A DNA stretch of 64,000 bases from Actinokineospora xionganensis (GTDB lineage Bacteria; Actinomycetota; Actinomycetes; Mycobacteriales; Pseudonocardiaceae): NCBI RefSeq assembly GCF_014323725.1, contig NZ_JABVED010000001.1, positions 230,505 to 294,504 on the forward strand, read 5' to 3'. Positions within the stretch are counted from its first letter, which is position 1, and each line of letters begins with the position of its first letter. Shown piece by piece: positions 1 to 6,591 of this stretch. The notes under the pieces are model-generated. The model did no database searches and had not been told where the DNA came from. It saw nothing but the letters and a program-made list of their open reading frames with translations. A program made the translations under genes and the position numbers.

Positions 1-1563
1 CGCGACCCGGGTGACCCGGACGCGGTAGGTGGCGCCACGCAGCTTGAGGTCGAGCCCGCGGCCGCTCTCGTGCCGCACCTGCGGCCTGCCGCCGAACGCG
101 GTGGACAGCAGCCGCTGCTGTTCGACGCCTTCCTCTTCCTCATAGGCCTGGATGGCGGCCGCGGCGATGGCGACGGCGGAGTGGCGCTGGGAGACGAGCC
201 TGCCCTCCCCGCGGACCCGGTCGATCCAACCGGTGTCGGCGCTGGCGTCGATGACCTCGGGCTGGTCGAGCAGGTCGAGCACGAAGCTCTTGTTGGTCGC
301 GCCGCCGTCGATGATCACCGTGGTGGCGGCCATGGCGTGGCGCAGCCTGCCCAGCGCCTCGGTCCGGTCGCGGCCGTGGGCGATGATCTTCGCGATCATC
401 GAGTCGAAGTCGGCGGGGATGGTGTCGCCCTCGCGCACGCCGGTGTCGACCCGGATGCCGGGGCCCGAGGGCAGTTCCATCCGGACGATGCGGCCGGGGG
501 AGGGCGCGAAGTCGCGGTCCGGGTCCTCGGCGTTGAGCCGGGCCTCGACGGCGTGTCCGCGCTCGACCGGCGGCTCGCCCTCCAGCCGGTTCCCCGACGC
601 CACCCACAGCTGGGCCTTCACCAGGTCGAATCCCGTGGTGGCCTCGGTGATCGGGTGCTCCACCTGCAGCCGGGTGTTGACCTCCAGGAACGCGAACACC
701 TTGTCGCCGGGGTGATACAGGAACTCCACGGTGGCGGCGCCGCGGTAGCCGACCGCGACGGCAAGCCGCTCGGCGGACGCCTTGAGCTCGGCGGTCTGCT
801 CGGCGCTGAGCACCGGGGACGCCGACTCTTCGATGATCTTCTGGTTGCGCCGCTGGATCGAGCAGTCACGCACGCCAAGCGCCCACGCGGTGCCCTGGCC
901 GTCGCCGATCACCTGCACTTCGACGTGCCGGGCGCCGGTGATGAGGCGCTCCAGGAACACGACTCCGCTGCCGAACGCCCGCGCCGCCTCCTGGCTGGTG
1001 CGCTCGTAGGCCTCGGCCAGGTCGGCGTCGGTGGTGACGACGCGGATACCGCGCCCGCCGCCGCCCGCGGTGGCCTTGAGCATCAGTGGGTAGCCGATTC
1101 CGGCCGCGGCCGACAGCGCGGCGTCGAGCGACTCGACCGGCCCGCGGCTCCACGGCGCGACGGGCACGCCGACCTCCTCGGCGATCAGCTTCGCGCCGAT
1201 CTTGTCGCCGAGCTTGCGCATCGCGTCGGCGCTCGGTCCGACGAAGGTGACGCCGACCTCCTCGCAGAGCGAGGCGAACGCCGGGTCCTCGGCGACGAAG
1301 CCCCAGCCCACCCAGGCGGCGTCGGCCCGAGTCTCGACCAGCGCCTGCTTGAGCACCTTCAGGTCGAGGTAGGGGCGGGCCGAGGCGGGCCCCAGGTTGT
1401 AGGCGACGTCGGCCGCGCGGACGAACGTGGCGTTGCGGTCGACGTCGGTGTGCAGAGCGACCGTTTCGATCGCCGTCCCCGTCTGCGCGGCCAGCTCCCG
1501 GGCGGCATGGATGAGCCGCATCGCGGCCTCTCCGCGGTTGACGATCGCGATACGGCGGAACAT
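1..1563 (-). CDS. Acyl-CoA carboxylase, biotin carboxylase part (partial)
   Basis: Minus-strand frame open from an ATG at 1563 to the window edge (521 codons, 3' end missing). It begins MFRRIAIVNRGEAAMRLIHA, the biotin carboxylase N-terminal fold, then an ATP-grasp domain with a glycine-rich loop (AGGGGRGI, about residues 165-172) and the EVNTRLQVEHPITE signature near residue 300. Residues beyond about 460 match the linker seen in long actinobacterial acetyl/propionyl-CoA carboxylases, in which biotin carboxylase, biotin carrier and carboxyltransferase are fused; the later domains would lie outside the window. Role: ATP-dependent carboxylation of biotin for malonyl- or methylmalonyl-CoA. The start is supported by a GAGAGGGAAGG ribosome site. 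Family assignment is firm; acyl substrate and full fusion are inference. Confidence 0.93.
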   Translation of the reverse strand, partial: MFRRIAIVNRGEAAMRLIHAARELAAQTGTAIETVALHTDVDRNATFVRAADVAYNLGPASARPYLDLKVLKQALVETRADAAWVGWGFVAEDPAFASLCEEVGVTFVGPSADAMRKLGDKIGAKLIAEEVGVPVAPWSRGPVESLDAALSAAAGIGYPLMLKATAGGGGRGIRVVTTDADLAEAYERTSQEAARAFGSGVVFLERLITGARHVEVQVIGDGQGTAWALGVRDCSIQRRNQKIIEESASPVLSAEQTAELKASAERLAVAVGYRGAATVEFLYHPGDKVFAFLEVNTRLQVEHPITEATTGFDLVKAQLWVASGNRLEGEPPVERGHAVEARLNAEDPDRDFAPSPGRIVRMELPSGPGIRVDTGVREGDTIPADFDSMIAKIIAHGRDRTEALGRLRHAMAATTVIIDGGATNKSFVLDLLDQPEVIDASADTGWIDRVRGEGRLVSQRHSAVAIAAAAIQAYEEEEGVEQQRLLSTAFGGRPQVRHESGRGLDLKLRGATYRVRVTRVA

Positions 1564-1822
1564 CCGACCGACCTTCCCTCTCCTCGACGTCGCCCCTGAG
1601 CATGTGGCGCTCCGGGGCGGGTGTCTGGCGGCATCTTGTCGACGAGTGAGCAGAACTGGCGTTGCCCGCTGTCGACAGCTGACTGTATCGAGTCACACTC
1701 GGTGAGCGTCGCGATATGCCGTCACGGTGTCGCGGGTCCGCTGCGCCGCCTTCCCCTCAAAGTAATGAATCCGAGTTCACCCGAGGGAGGCGGTCGAAGC
1801 GTGCGTCGTCCCTACAAGCGGA

Positions 1823-2449
1823 GTGAATTCCTTGTCGGGAACGGCGTCGTGCGGGTCGCTCGATTTCGCCGCTTCCGGCCGGGAAAGTGGGAATGATCGG
1901 CGAGCGGCGTGCCCGAATCAGGTCGATCTGCTGTACACCAGGTCCGACCACAGCTATCCCTCGCTGGTCTCCAAGGCCGCGAAGCCCGCGAGTTTCACTG
2001 ACGTGACCTGTGGGGCCGCCACGACCGTTCACATGACCTGCAATCGGTTCGGCGTCGTGGGCCCGCAGTTCAACGCCCTGAATCCGCACACCGGCTGGTC
2101 ACGGTCGGCATCGGCGGCAACGACATCCCGTTCGCCGAGATCCCGGTGACCCGGTGATCATGCCGGAGGGCGGGAGCGACTGCCGGGCGCTGGTGCCGAT
2201 CGCCTCGGGCGACGCGCCGTGCCTGCGCGACATCACCAAGCTCCTGAACGCCGTGCTGTCCGGCGTGGCCGCGACCAACGGCGCGACTTGCGTGGACACC
2301 TACGCCGACGGCATCGGCCATGACGTCTGCCAGTTCCCTGGTGTCAAGTGGATGGAGGGCGTTTCGCCTCAGGGGCCGTTGCCCGCGCACCCCATGCGTT
2401 GGGGACACGGAACCAGGCCCGGCAGGCGCTGGCGGCAATGGGCCGCTGA
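1823..2449 (+). pseudogene. Decayed SGNH/GDSL-type secreted esterase
   Basis: Plus-strand fragments of an SGNH hydrolase scattered over frames. About 1907-2090 gives CPNQVDLLYTRSDHSYPSLV and a DVTCGAATT block. A second frame at 2093-2150 gives LVTVGIGGNDIPFAEI, the block III GND motif of the family. A third frame from 2154 gives IASGDAPCLRDITKLLNAV through a VDTYADGIGHDVCQFPGVKW block that carries the catalytic-site DxxH (GHD) region. The last motif, HALGTRNQARQALAAMGR before the TGA at 2447, needs one more frame change near 2390. The signal peptide, the GDSYSS block and the middle of the protein are missing. No single frame can encode an active enzyme. Confidence 0.7.
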
Positions 2450-2618
2450 GTGGTCGGTGACCGGACCGGGTCGTGCGACGAGGGCCGCGACTCGGACTGG
2501 TATGTCCACTTTGGACTTTCGGTGACCGCCATCCGCGACCGATCCCGTGCTCGGCGCGGGCCATTCCCGTCTGACACCGGAAACGGAGCCCGGTCATGAC
2601 CCGGGAACTGAAAACTGA

Positions 2619-2647
2619 TTGACCCATCGGGTTTTGTGCGACACGAT
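2619..2647 (+). promoter_or_regulatory. Putative sigma70-type promoter of the tRNA array
   Basis: TTGACC at 2619-2624 and CACGAT at 2642-2647 are separated by 17 bp, in a locally AT-richer stretch. It lies about 30 bp upstream of the small ORF at 2676 and about 250 bp upstream of the first tRNA. The -35 matches the consensus well and the -10 only at three positions, so this is a reasoned guess. Confidence 0.4.
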
Positions 2648-2675
2648 CGTTCCAACACCGACGAAGGAGATCGAC

Positions 2676-2819
2676 ATGACGAGCATGTGGAAGCGAGGAA
2701 CGCGTAGCTGTTATAGCTGTGCGAGCCGTGCCGCGTGCTTGTGGAATCTCCGTGTCGTCGAGTCCATGTGGATCGAACGGTCGCAGCTGAGCAGGTCAGG
2801 CTCCCCGCCGATGGCGTAG
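2676..2819 (+). CDS. 47-residue Cys/Trp/Ser/Arg-rich small ORF, candidate leader peptide
   Basis: ATG at 2676 follows GAAGGAGATCGAC, an excellent ribosome site, and the frame ends at TAG 2817-2819. The peptide resembles no family I know. Its composition is unusual: 9 Ser (5 as AGC), 6 Arg, 4 Met, 3 Trp, 3 Cys, 2 Glu and 1 Tyr, so 28 of 47 residues are amino acids carried by the eight tRNAs encoded immediately downstream. The last codons form the 5' arm of a hairpin (2799-2805 with 2833-2839) that competes with a terminator stem (2836-2843 with 2859-2866). This suggests a transcription-attenuation leader rather than a functional protein. The ORF could also be accidental. Confidence 0.4.
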   Translation: MTSMWKRGTRSCYSCASRAACLWNLRVVESMWIERSQLSRSGSPPMA

Positions 2820-2839
2820 ACACGTCATGTGAGGGAGCC
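2799..2839 (+). promoter_or_regulatory. Possible antiterminator hairpin
   Basis: GGCTCCC (2799-2805) pairs perfectly with GGGAGCC (2833-2839). Inside it, CGCC (2806-2809) pairs with GGCG (2813-2816) and can stack on the outer stem. The 3' arm shares bases 2836-2839 with the terminator stem that follows, so the two structures exclude each other. The 5' arm lies in the last sense codons of the small ORF, where a terminating ribosome would cover it. Confidence 0.4.
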
Positions 2840-2875
2840 GTCCATCGGGAAACCGAGTGGGCGGCTTCTTTGTTT
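2836..2875 (+). terminator. Intrinsic terminator-like hairpin before the tRNA array
   Basis: AGCCGTCC (2836-2843) pairs with GGGCGGCT (2859-2866) over 8 bp with one G-T pair. It is followed by a T-rich tract (TTCTTTGTTT, 2866-2875), unusual in DNA of this GC content. It stands between the small ORF and the first tRNA, so it would stop array transcription unless prevented from folding. Confidence 0.5.
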
Positions 2876-2891
2876 CCCATGCCCGGGGCAA

Positions 2892-2960
2892 GTCGGCGAG
2901 CCGTGGCGGCGAAGCGGTCTCCAAAACCGTATTCCGGGGGTTCGATTCCTTCCGTCGATG
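2892..2960 (+). tRNA. trnW: tRNA-Trp (CCA), reduced D-arm
   Basis: Acceptor GTCGGCG (2892-2898) pairs with CGTCGAT (2953-2959) including two G-T pairs; discriminator G2960 matches the bacterial Trp rule. Anticodon arm GCGGT-CTCCAAA-ACCGT has CCA at 2921-2923. The T-arm is GGGGG-TTCGATT-CCTTC. The D-arm is shrunken to CCG-TGG-CGG, giving 69 nt in all. No 3' CCA is encoded. The fold is complete but non-canonical, so it may be functional or degenerate. Confidence 0.6.
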
Positions 2961-3052
2961 CTTTGTGCGCCAGTGGCGCGTGCGTATTTCGACAACTTCA
3001 CAGCGGAGCATCCATGGTCCTGGTCCCCTCGCTTCGAGGCTGGCCAGGCCTT

Positions 3053-3135
3053 GGTGGAGGCGGGCTGCGGAGCCCGACCCGGCTGTAAACCGGGCGCCCG
3101 AGAGGGCACAGGTGGTTCGACTCCACCCTCCACCA
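3053..3135 (+). tRNA. trnY: tRNA-Tyr (GTA)
   Basis: Class II tRNA. Acceptor GGTGGAG pairs with CTCCACC (3128-3134) and the discriminator is A3135. Anticodon arm CCCGG-CTGTAAA-CCGGG has GTA at 3085-3087. A long variable arm (CGCCCGAGAGGGCA) is followed by T-arm GGTGG-TTCGACT-CCACC. The D-arm GGGC-TGCGGA-GCCC has a short loop. The 92 bases between this gene and tRNA-Trp hold no further tRNA that I recognise. Confidence 0.85.
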
Positions 3136-3140
3136 CGCAC

Positions 3141-3213
3141 ACCCCTGTAGCTCAGCGGACAGAGCAGCGGCCTCCGACGCCGTCGTGCGCCGGTTCGACT
3201 CCGGCTGGGGGTA
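3141..3213 (+). tRNA. trnR: tRNA-Arg (CCG)
   Basis: Complete 73-nt cloverleaf. Acceptor ACCCCTG pairs with TGGGGGT (3206-3212), discriminator A. The D-arm is GCTC-AGCGGACA-GAGC. Anticodon arm GCGGC-CTCCGAC-GCCGT has CCG at 3174-3176, reading codon CGG. T-arm GCCGG-TTCGACT-CCGGC. It begins five bases after tRNA-Tyr, so the two must be co-transcribed. Confidence 0.92.
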
Positions 3214-3215
3214 CG

Positions 3216-3243
3216 GCGCCGCGGACAGGGGTGTCCGCGGCGC
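3216..3243 (+). other. Strong spacer hairpin between tRNA-Arg and tRNA-Glu
   Basis: GCGCCGCGGACA (3216-3227) and TGTCCGCGGCGC (3232-3243) form a perfect 12-bp stem with a GGGG loop. No T-tract follows, so it is more likely an RNA-processing or insulating element than a terminator. Confidence 0.6.
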
Positions 3244-3250
3244 TTCGGAT

Positions 3251-3322
3251 GGCCGGCGGGGCTGTGGGTTAGGCCGCCGCACTTTCACCGCGGAGTACAG
3301 GGTTCGAGTCCCTGGCCGGCTG
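3251..3322 (+). tRNA. trnE: tRNA-Glu (TTC)
   Basis: 72-nt cloverleaf. Acceptor GGCCGGC pairs with GCCGGCT (3315-3321), discriminator G. The D-arm is GGCT-GTGGGTTA-GGCC. Anticodon loop CTTTCAC carries TTC, with an A-C mismatch closing the anticodon stem. T-arm CAGGG-TTCGAGT-CCCTG. It resembles the normal actinobacterial Glu tRNA around the anticodon but differs elsewhere. Confidence 0.85.
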
Positions 3323-3326
3323 CGCG

Positions 3327-3345
3327 GTGCCCCGAACAGGGGCAC
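3327..3345 (+). other. Spacer hairpin between tRNA-Glu and tRNA-Ser
   Basis: GTGCCCC (3327-3333), loop GAACA, GGGGCAC (3339-3345): a perfect 7-bp stem in the only spacer between two tRNA genes. No T-tract follows. Confidence 0.5.
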
Positions 3346-3355
3346 ACACGATCAA

Positions 3356-3441
3356 GGAGGGCCGGCCGAGCGGTAAGGCACCGGCTTGCTAAGCCGCGGT
3401 CCGGACATGATCCGGCGCGCGTTCGATCCGCGCGCCCTCCG
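3356..3441 (+). tRNA. trnS: tRNA-Ser (GCT)
   Basis: Class II tRNA of 86 nt. Acceptor GGAGGGC pairs with GCCCTCC (3434-3440), discriminator G as required for serine. Anticodon loop TTGCTAA gives GCT, reading AGC/AGT. A long variable arm precedes the T-arm GCGCG-TTCGATC-CGCGC. Confidence 0.9.
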
Positions 3442-3452
3442 CGCACGACGAA

Positions 3453-3506
3453 GTGGACAACAGCGGTCCACGCCCGGATCGACCAGCGACAGCAAACCGT
3501 TGTCGC
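3453..3506 (+). other. Two spacer hairpins between the serine tRNAs
   Basis: GTGGAC (3453-3458) pairs with GTCCAC (3466-3471), and GCGACA (3486-3491) pairs with TGTCGC (3501-3506). Together they fill most of the 69-base gap between the two serine tRNA genes. Confidence 0.45.
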
Positions 3507-3510
3507 ACCG

Positions 3511-3597
3511 GGAGGATTGGCCGAGTGGTAAGGCAGCCGTCTCGAAAACGGCGGTCGGCGTGAGAGCGTCGCGCAGGTTCGATCCCTGCATCCTCCG
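3511..3597 (+). tRNA. trnS: tRNA-Ser (CGA)
   Basis: Class II tRNA of 87 nt. Acceptor GGAGGAT pairs with ATCCTCC (3590-3596), discriminator G. Anticodon arm GCCGT-CTCGAAA-ACGGC gives CGA, reading TCG. A long GC-rich variable arm is followed by T-arm GCAGG-TTCGATC-CCTGC. This is the most canonical tRNA of the array. Confidence 0.93.
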
Positions 3598-3670
3598 CCG
3601 CCGTTCGCGGCACCGCGGGTCACCGGCCCAACTCAACAGAGCCTGCCGGGGGCACGTCGCCATTCCACAC

Positions 3671-3739
3671 CGCGCGCGGTTCGGCAACCGCCCGGGACTC
3701 ATAACCCCGGGTCACCTGGATCGACACCAGGGCGCGCGA
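3671..3739 (+). tRNA. tRNA-Met-like (CAT), degenerate
   Basis: Acceptor CGCGCGC pairs with GCGCGCG (3732-3738), discriminator A. Anticodon loop CTCATAA gives CAT, as in elongator Met tRNA, with an A-C mismatch at the loop end of the stem. The T-stem CCTGG/CCAGG is intact, but the loop ATCGACA departs from the usual TTCRANY. The D-arm is compressed to GGTT-CGGC-AACC with no room for positions 8-9. It could be a Met or Ile2 tRNA, or a pseudo-tRNA. Confidence 0.5.
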
Positions 3740-3764
3740 CCAACATCCGGCACCGAGCCTGCCC

Positions 3765-3835
3765 GGCCCACGTCACGACGGTCGTGAGGCGGCCTGCAAC
3801 GCCGTCGACACCGGGTTCGACTCCCGGGTGGGCCT
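3765..3835 (+). tRNA. trnC: tRNA-Cys (GCA)
   Basis: Cloverleaf of 71 nt. Acceptor GGCCCAC pairs with GTGGGCC (3828-3834), discriminator T, the known Cys identity base. The D-arm is CACG-ACGGT-CGTG with a short 5-nt loop. Anticodon arm GCGGC-CTGCAAC-GCCGT gives GCA. T-arm CCGGG-TTCGACT-CCCGG. This is the last gene of the array. Confidence 0.8.
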
Positions 3836-3879
3836 CAACCCCCGTGACCCCAACCTGAAATTCCGGGGAGGCGGACTGA

Positions 3880-4695
3880 CTAGCGGCTGGATTCGCGGTT
3901 GAACAGCTTCGTCGACCACAGGTAGCCGCCGAGGGCGATGACGACGCACCAACCGACCGCGATGGCGGCGTTGTTTCCGATCGGCGTGCCCATCAGCAGC
4001 CCCCGCAGGGTCTCGATGAGCGGGGTGAACGGCTGGTACTCGGCGAACCAGCGCAGCACCATGGGCATCGAGTCGGTCGGGACGAATCCGCTGCCGAGGA
4101 ACGGAAGCAGCACCAGCGGCATGCCGACGTTGCTCGCCGCCTCGACGCTCTTGCTGGCCAGGCCGAGCGCGACCGACAGCCAGATGAAGGCGAAGGCCAT
4201 CATCACCAGGACACCGACGACGGCGAGCCAGTCGCCGACGCCGGCTGAGGGCCGGAACCCGATGGCCAGCGCGACACCGAGGACCGCCGTGATGGCGAGC
4301 ATGGTCTGGATGAGGCTGCCGACGACGTGTCCGGTGAGGACGGACACGCGGGCGATGGCCATGGTGCGGAACCGGTCGACGATGCCCTCGGTCATGTCCA
4401 TGGCGACCGAGATGGAGGTGCCCTGGACCGCTGAGGAGATCGTCATCAGGATGATCGCCGGGGTGACGTAGTCGAGGTATTCGGCACGTCCGCCCGCCGC
4501 GCCGCCGATCCCGGCGCCGAGAGCGCCGCCGAAGACGTAGACGAACAGCAGCAGGAAGACGATCGGCATCCCGATCAGCAAGACCGTCATCGACGGGTAG
4601 CGCAGCATTCGTTTGAGGTTGCGGCGAAGCATGGTCGCGGAGTCGGTCAGGGCGTACATCATCGACTTGTCGACGGTGCTGGTCATGGTGCTCAT
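3880..4695 (-). CDS. DrrB-type ABC-2 exporter permease
   Basis: 271 residues. A hydrophilic N-terminus with a Thr/Ser-rich start leads into NLKRMLRYPSMTVLLIGMPI and about six transmembrane segments, the ABC-2 / daunorubicin-resistance DrrB layout. Its ATG overlaps the stop of the ATPase gene (4692-4695, ATGA), so translation is coupled and the two form one exporter in the cytoplasmic membrane. Substrate is unknown; relatives export anthracyclines, other natural products or lipids. It is the last gene of a four-gene minus-strand operon that starts with an RHH protein at 7110. Family assignment is strong, substrate is not. Confidence 0.92.
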   Translation of the reverse strand: MSTMTSTVDKSMMYALTDSATMLRRNLKRMLRYPSMTVLLIGMPIVFLLLFVYVFGGALGAGIGGAAGGRAEYLDYVTPAIILMTISSAVQGTSISVAMDMTEGIVDRFRTMAIARVSVLTGHVVGSLIQTMLAITAVLGVALAIGFRPSAGVGDWLAVVGVLVMMAFAFIWLSVALGLASKSVEAASNVGMPLVLLPFLGSGFVPTDSMPMVLRWFAEYQPFTPLIETLRGLLMGTPIGNNAAIAVGWCVVIALGGYLWSTKLFNRESSR

Positions 4696-5645
4696 CGGGA
4701 GGTCACCTTCTCGTTCTTGGGGTTGCCGGTGAGGGCGAGGAAGACGTCGTCGAGGTCGGGGGTGTGCACGCTCAGCGAGTCGACCTCGACCGACGCGCCG
4801 TCGAGCCGGTCGAGCAGGGCCTTGAGCGAGCGGAGGCTGCCGTCGTGCGGCACCCGCAGGTCGAGCGCCTCACTGTCGCGCGAGACCTGGCCCAACGCGC
4901 GGGCGGCGGATTCGAGGTCGCGGACCTCGGCGAACCGCAGCAGGACGTGGCCGCCGGGGATGCGCCGCTTGAGTTCGTCAGCGGTGCCCTCGGCGACGAT
5001 CCTGCCGTGCTCCAGGACCGCGATCCGGTCGGCGAGTTCGTCGGCCTCCTCCAGGTACTGCGTGGTGAGGAAGATGGTGACGCCGCCCGCCACGAGGTCG
5101 CGGACGATCTGCCACATGCCGCGGCGGCTGCGCGGGTCCAGGCCGGTGGTCGGCTCGTCGAGGAAGATCACCTGCGGCGAGCCGACCAGGGTCATCGCCA
5201 GGTCGAGCCGCCGCCGCATCCCACCGGAGTAGGTGGATGCCGTCTTTTTGCCCGCTTCGACCAGGTCGAACTGTTCGAGCAACTCGGCGGCGCGGCGCCT
5301 GCCCGCCGCCCGGCCGAGGTGGTGCAGGTCCGCCATCAGGATCAGGTTCTCCTGGCCGGTCAACAGGTTGTCGACGGCGGAGAACTGCCCGGTGACACCG
5401 ATCGCGGCACGGACCGCGTCGGGATCGGCGGCCACGTCGTGGCCCGCGACCACCGCGGCGCCCCCGGTCGCGCCGATCAGGGTGGACAGGATCTTGACCG
5501 TGGTGGTCTTGCCCGCGCCGTTGGCGCCGAGCAGGGAGAAAACGGTTCCCCGCGGTACACGCAGGTCGATACCGTCGAGCACGACGTGTTCGCCGAACGA
5601 CTTGCGCAGGCCGGTGGCCGTGATCGCGGGCTGGCTGGTGGTCAT
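4692..5645 (-). CDS. DrrA-type ABC exporter ATPase
   Basis: 317 residues from ATG 5645, preceded by AAGGGGGATCC. Walker A GANGAGKTT at about residues 40-48, signature YSGGMRRRLDLA near 139-150, Walker B IFLDEPTTGLD near 160-170, and an H-loop replaced by TTQYLEEAD, where Gln takes the usual His position as in DrrA-family proteins. The C-terminal 90 residues form the accessory domain of the DrrA/NodI group. It powers the adjacent DrrB-like permease, with which it shares an ATGA overlap, and begins 20 bp after the DUF4097 gene ends. Export role is inferred from the family. Confidence 0.94.
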   Translation of the reverse strand: MTTSQPAITATGLRKSFGEHVVLDGIDLRVPRGTVFSLLGANGAGKTTTVKILSTLIGATGGAAVVAGHDVAADPDAVRAAIGVTGQFSAVDNLLTGQENLILMADLHHLGRAAGRRRAAELLEQFDLVEAGKKTASTYSGGMRRRLDLAMTLVGSPQVIFLDEPTTGLDPRSRRGMWQIVRDLVAGGVTIFLTTQYLEEADELADRIAVLEHGRIVAEGTADELKRRIPGGHVLLRFAEVRDLESAARALGQVSRDSEALDLRVPHDGSLRSLKALLDRLDGASVEVDSLSVHTPDLDDVFLALTGNPKNEKVTSR

Positions 5646-5665
5646 GAGTGGATCCCCCTTGTGAA

Positions 5666-6514
5666 TCAGGAACGGCGGACGGTGATGTCGCCGTAAGAGG
5701 TGTGGGCACGGACTTCGACGGTCTCCTCGGACTTCTCCGGTCCGGCGCCCGCGTCGTCCAGCGACTTGTGCACCCGCCCGTGCCCGGTGTTCAGGTCGAG
5801 CCACGCGGCCGTGCCGTCGGCGACACCGACCTCGAGGTCGCCGGTCGCGGTGTTCATGACGACCGAGCCGCGCACGACCTCGCCGATGCGGATGCTTCCG
5901 TTGGCGGTCTTGGCTTCCACCCGGGCATCGGCCCGCTCGACGGTGATGTCGCCGTTGGCCGAGCGAACCTTCAGCTCGCCGGTGACGGTGCCGAGGTCGG
6001 TGTCGCCGTTGGAGTTCTTGATGACCGCCGTGCCGTCGATCTGTCCGATGTGGATCCGGCCGGTGCCGGTGGCGATCTCGGCGTCGCCCGCGACCGCGTC
6101 GACGGTGACGTGGCCGCCGGAGGTGTCCAGGCGCAGCGCGCCGGTCCGGTCGAGGCGGAAGTGGCCGACCGAGGTCTTGAACCGGCACTCGCCCAGCACA
6201 CCGGTGCCGCGGACGTCGGCGACCGACAGGTCACTGTGCACCTGGGAGCCGGTGGGAAGTTCGATCAGCACGTCGACCGACCGCGACTTCTTGGAGAAGT
6301 CGAGGGCGCGGGACTTCGGCCCGCGCACCAGCAGGGTGCCGTCGGCGTACTCGACGCGGGTCTTCTGCGCGGCCTCGACGTCGGAGACGTCGGCCTCGTC
6401 GCTCGGCCGCACCTCGACGACGGTGTCGGTCCGGTCGCCGGCGACGATCCGCACGTCCCCGACGGACAGTTCGATGGTGACGGAAATCGGTTCCGGAGTG
6501 GCGAAAACAGGCAT
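5666..6514 (-). CDS. DUF4097-family beta-strand-repeat protein
   Basis: 282 residues from ATG 6514 behind GAGGGGAC. It has no signal peptide and no membrane segment. From about residue 75 it consists of short repeating beta-strands such as SNGDTDLGTVTGELKVRSAN, NGDITVERA and TATGDLEVGVADG, the DUF4097/adhesin-like beta-helix pattern. Molecular function is unknown. It lies between an RHH protein and a DrrAB exporter, a neighbourhood I recall as common in actinobacteria, and probably belongs to the same exporter-linked module. The family call is firm; any role as sensor or scaffold is speculation. Confidence 0.85.
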   Translation of the reverse strand: MPVFATPEPISVTIELSVGDVRIVAGDRTDTVVEVRPSDEADVSDVEAAQKTRVEYADGTLLVRGPKSRALDFSKKSRSVDVLIELPTGSQVHSDLSVADVRGTGVLGECRFKTSVGHFRLDRTGALRLDTSGGHVTVDAVAGDAEIATGTGRIHIGQIDGTAVIKNSNGDTDLGTVTGELKVRSANGDITVERADARVEAKTANGSIRIGEVVRGSVVMNTATGDLEVGVADGTAAWLDLNTGHGRVHKSLDDAGAGPEKSEETVEVRAHTSYGDITVRRS

Positions 6515-6591
6515 GGCTGTCCCCTCATGATGTGTCGGAAGAACATCCCCGCGGGTCCGGGGCTTGGGTGTGTGTGAGTGCCCGCTTAGGG

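Noticed and set aside
2961-3052. Additional tRNA between Trp and Tyr
   Set aside because: GATGCT and AGCATC could pair as an acceptor-like stem, but no anticodon arm or T-arm can be formed between them.
2892-3835. Prophage or ICE carrying the tRNA array
   Set aside because: No integrase, phage structural or conjugation gene lies within the window on either side, and no attachment-site repeat was seen.
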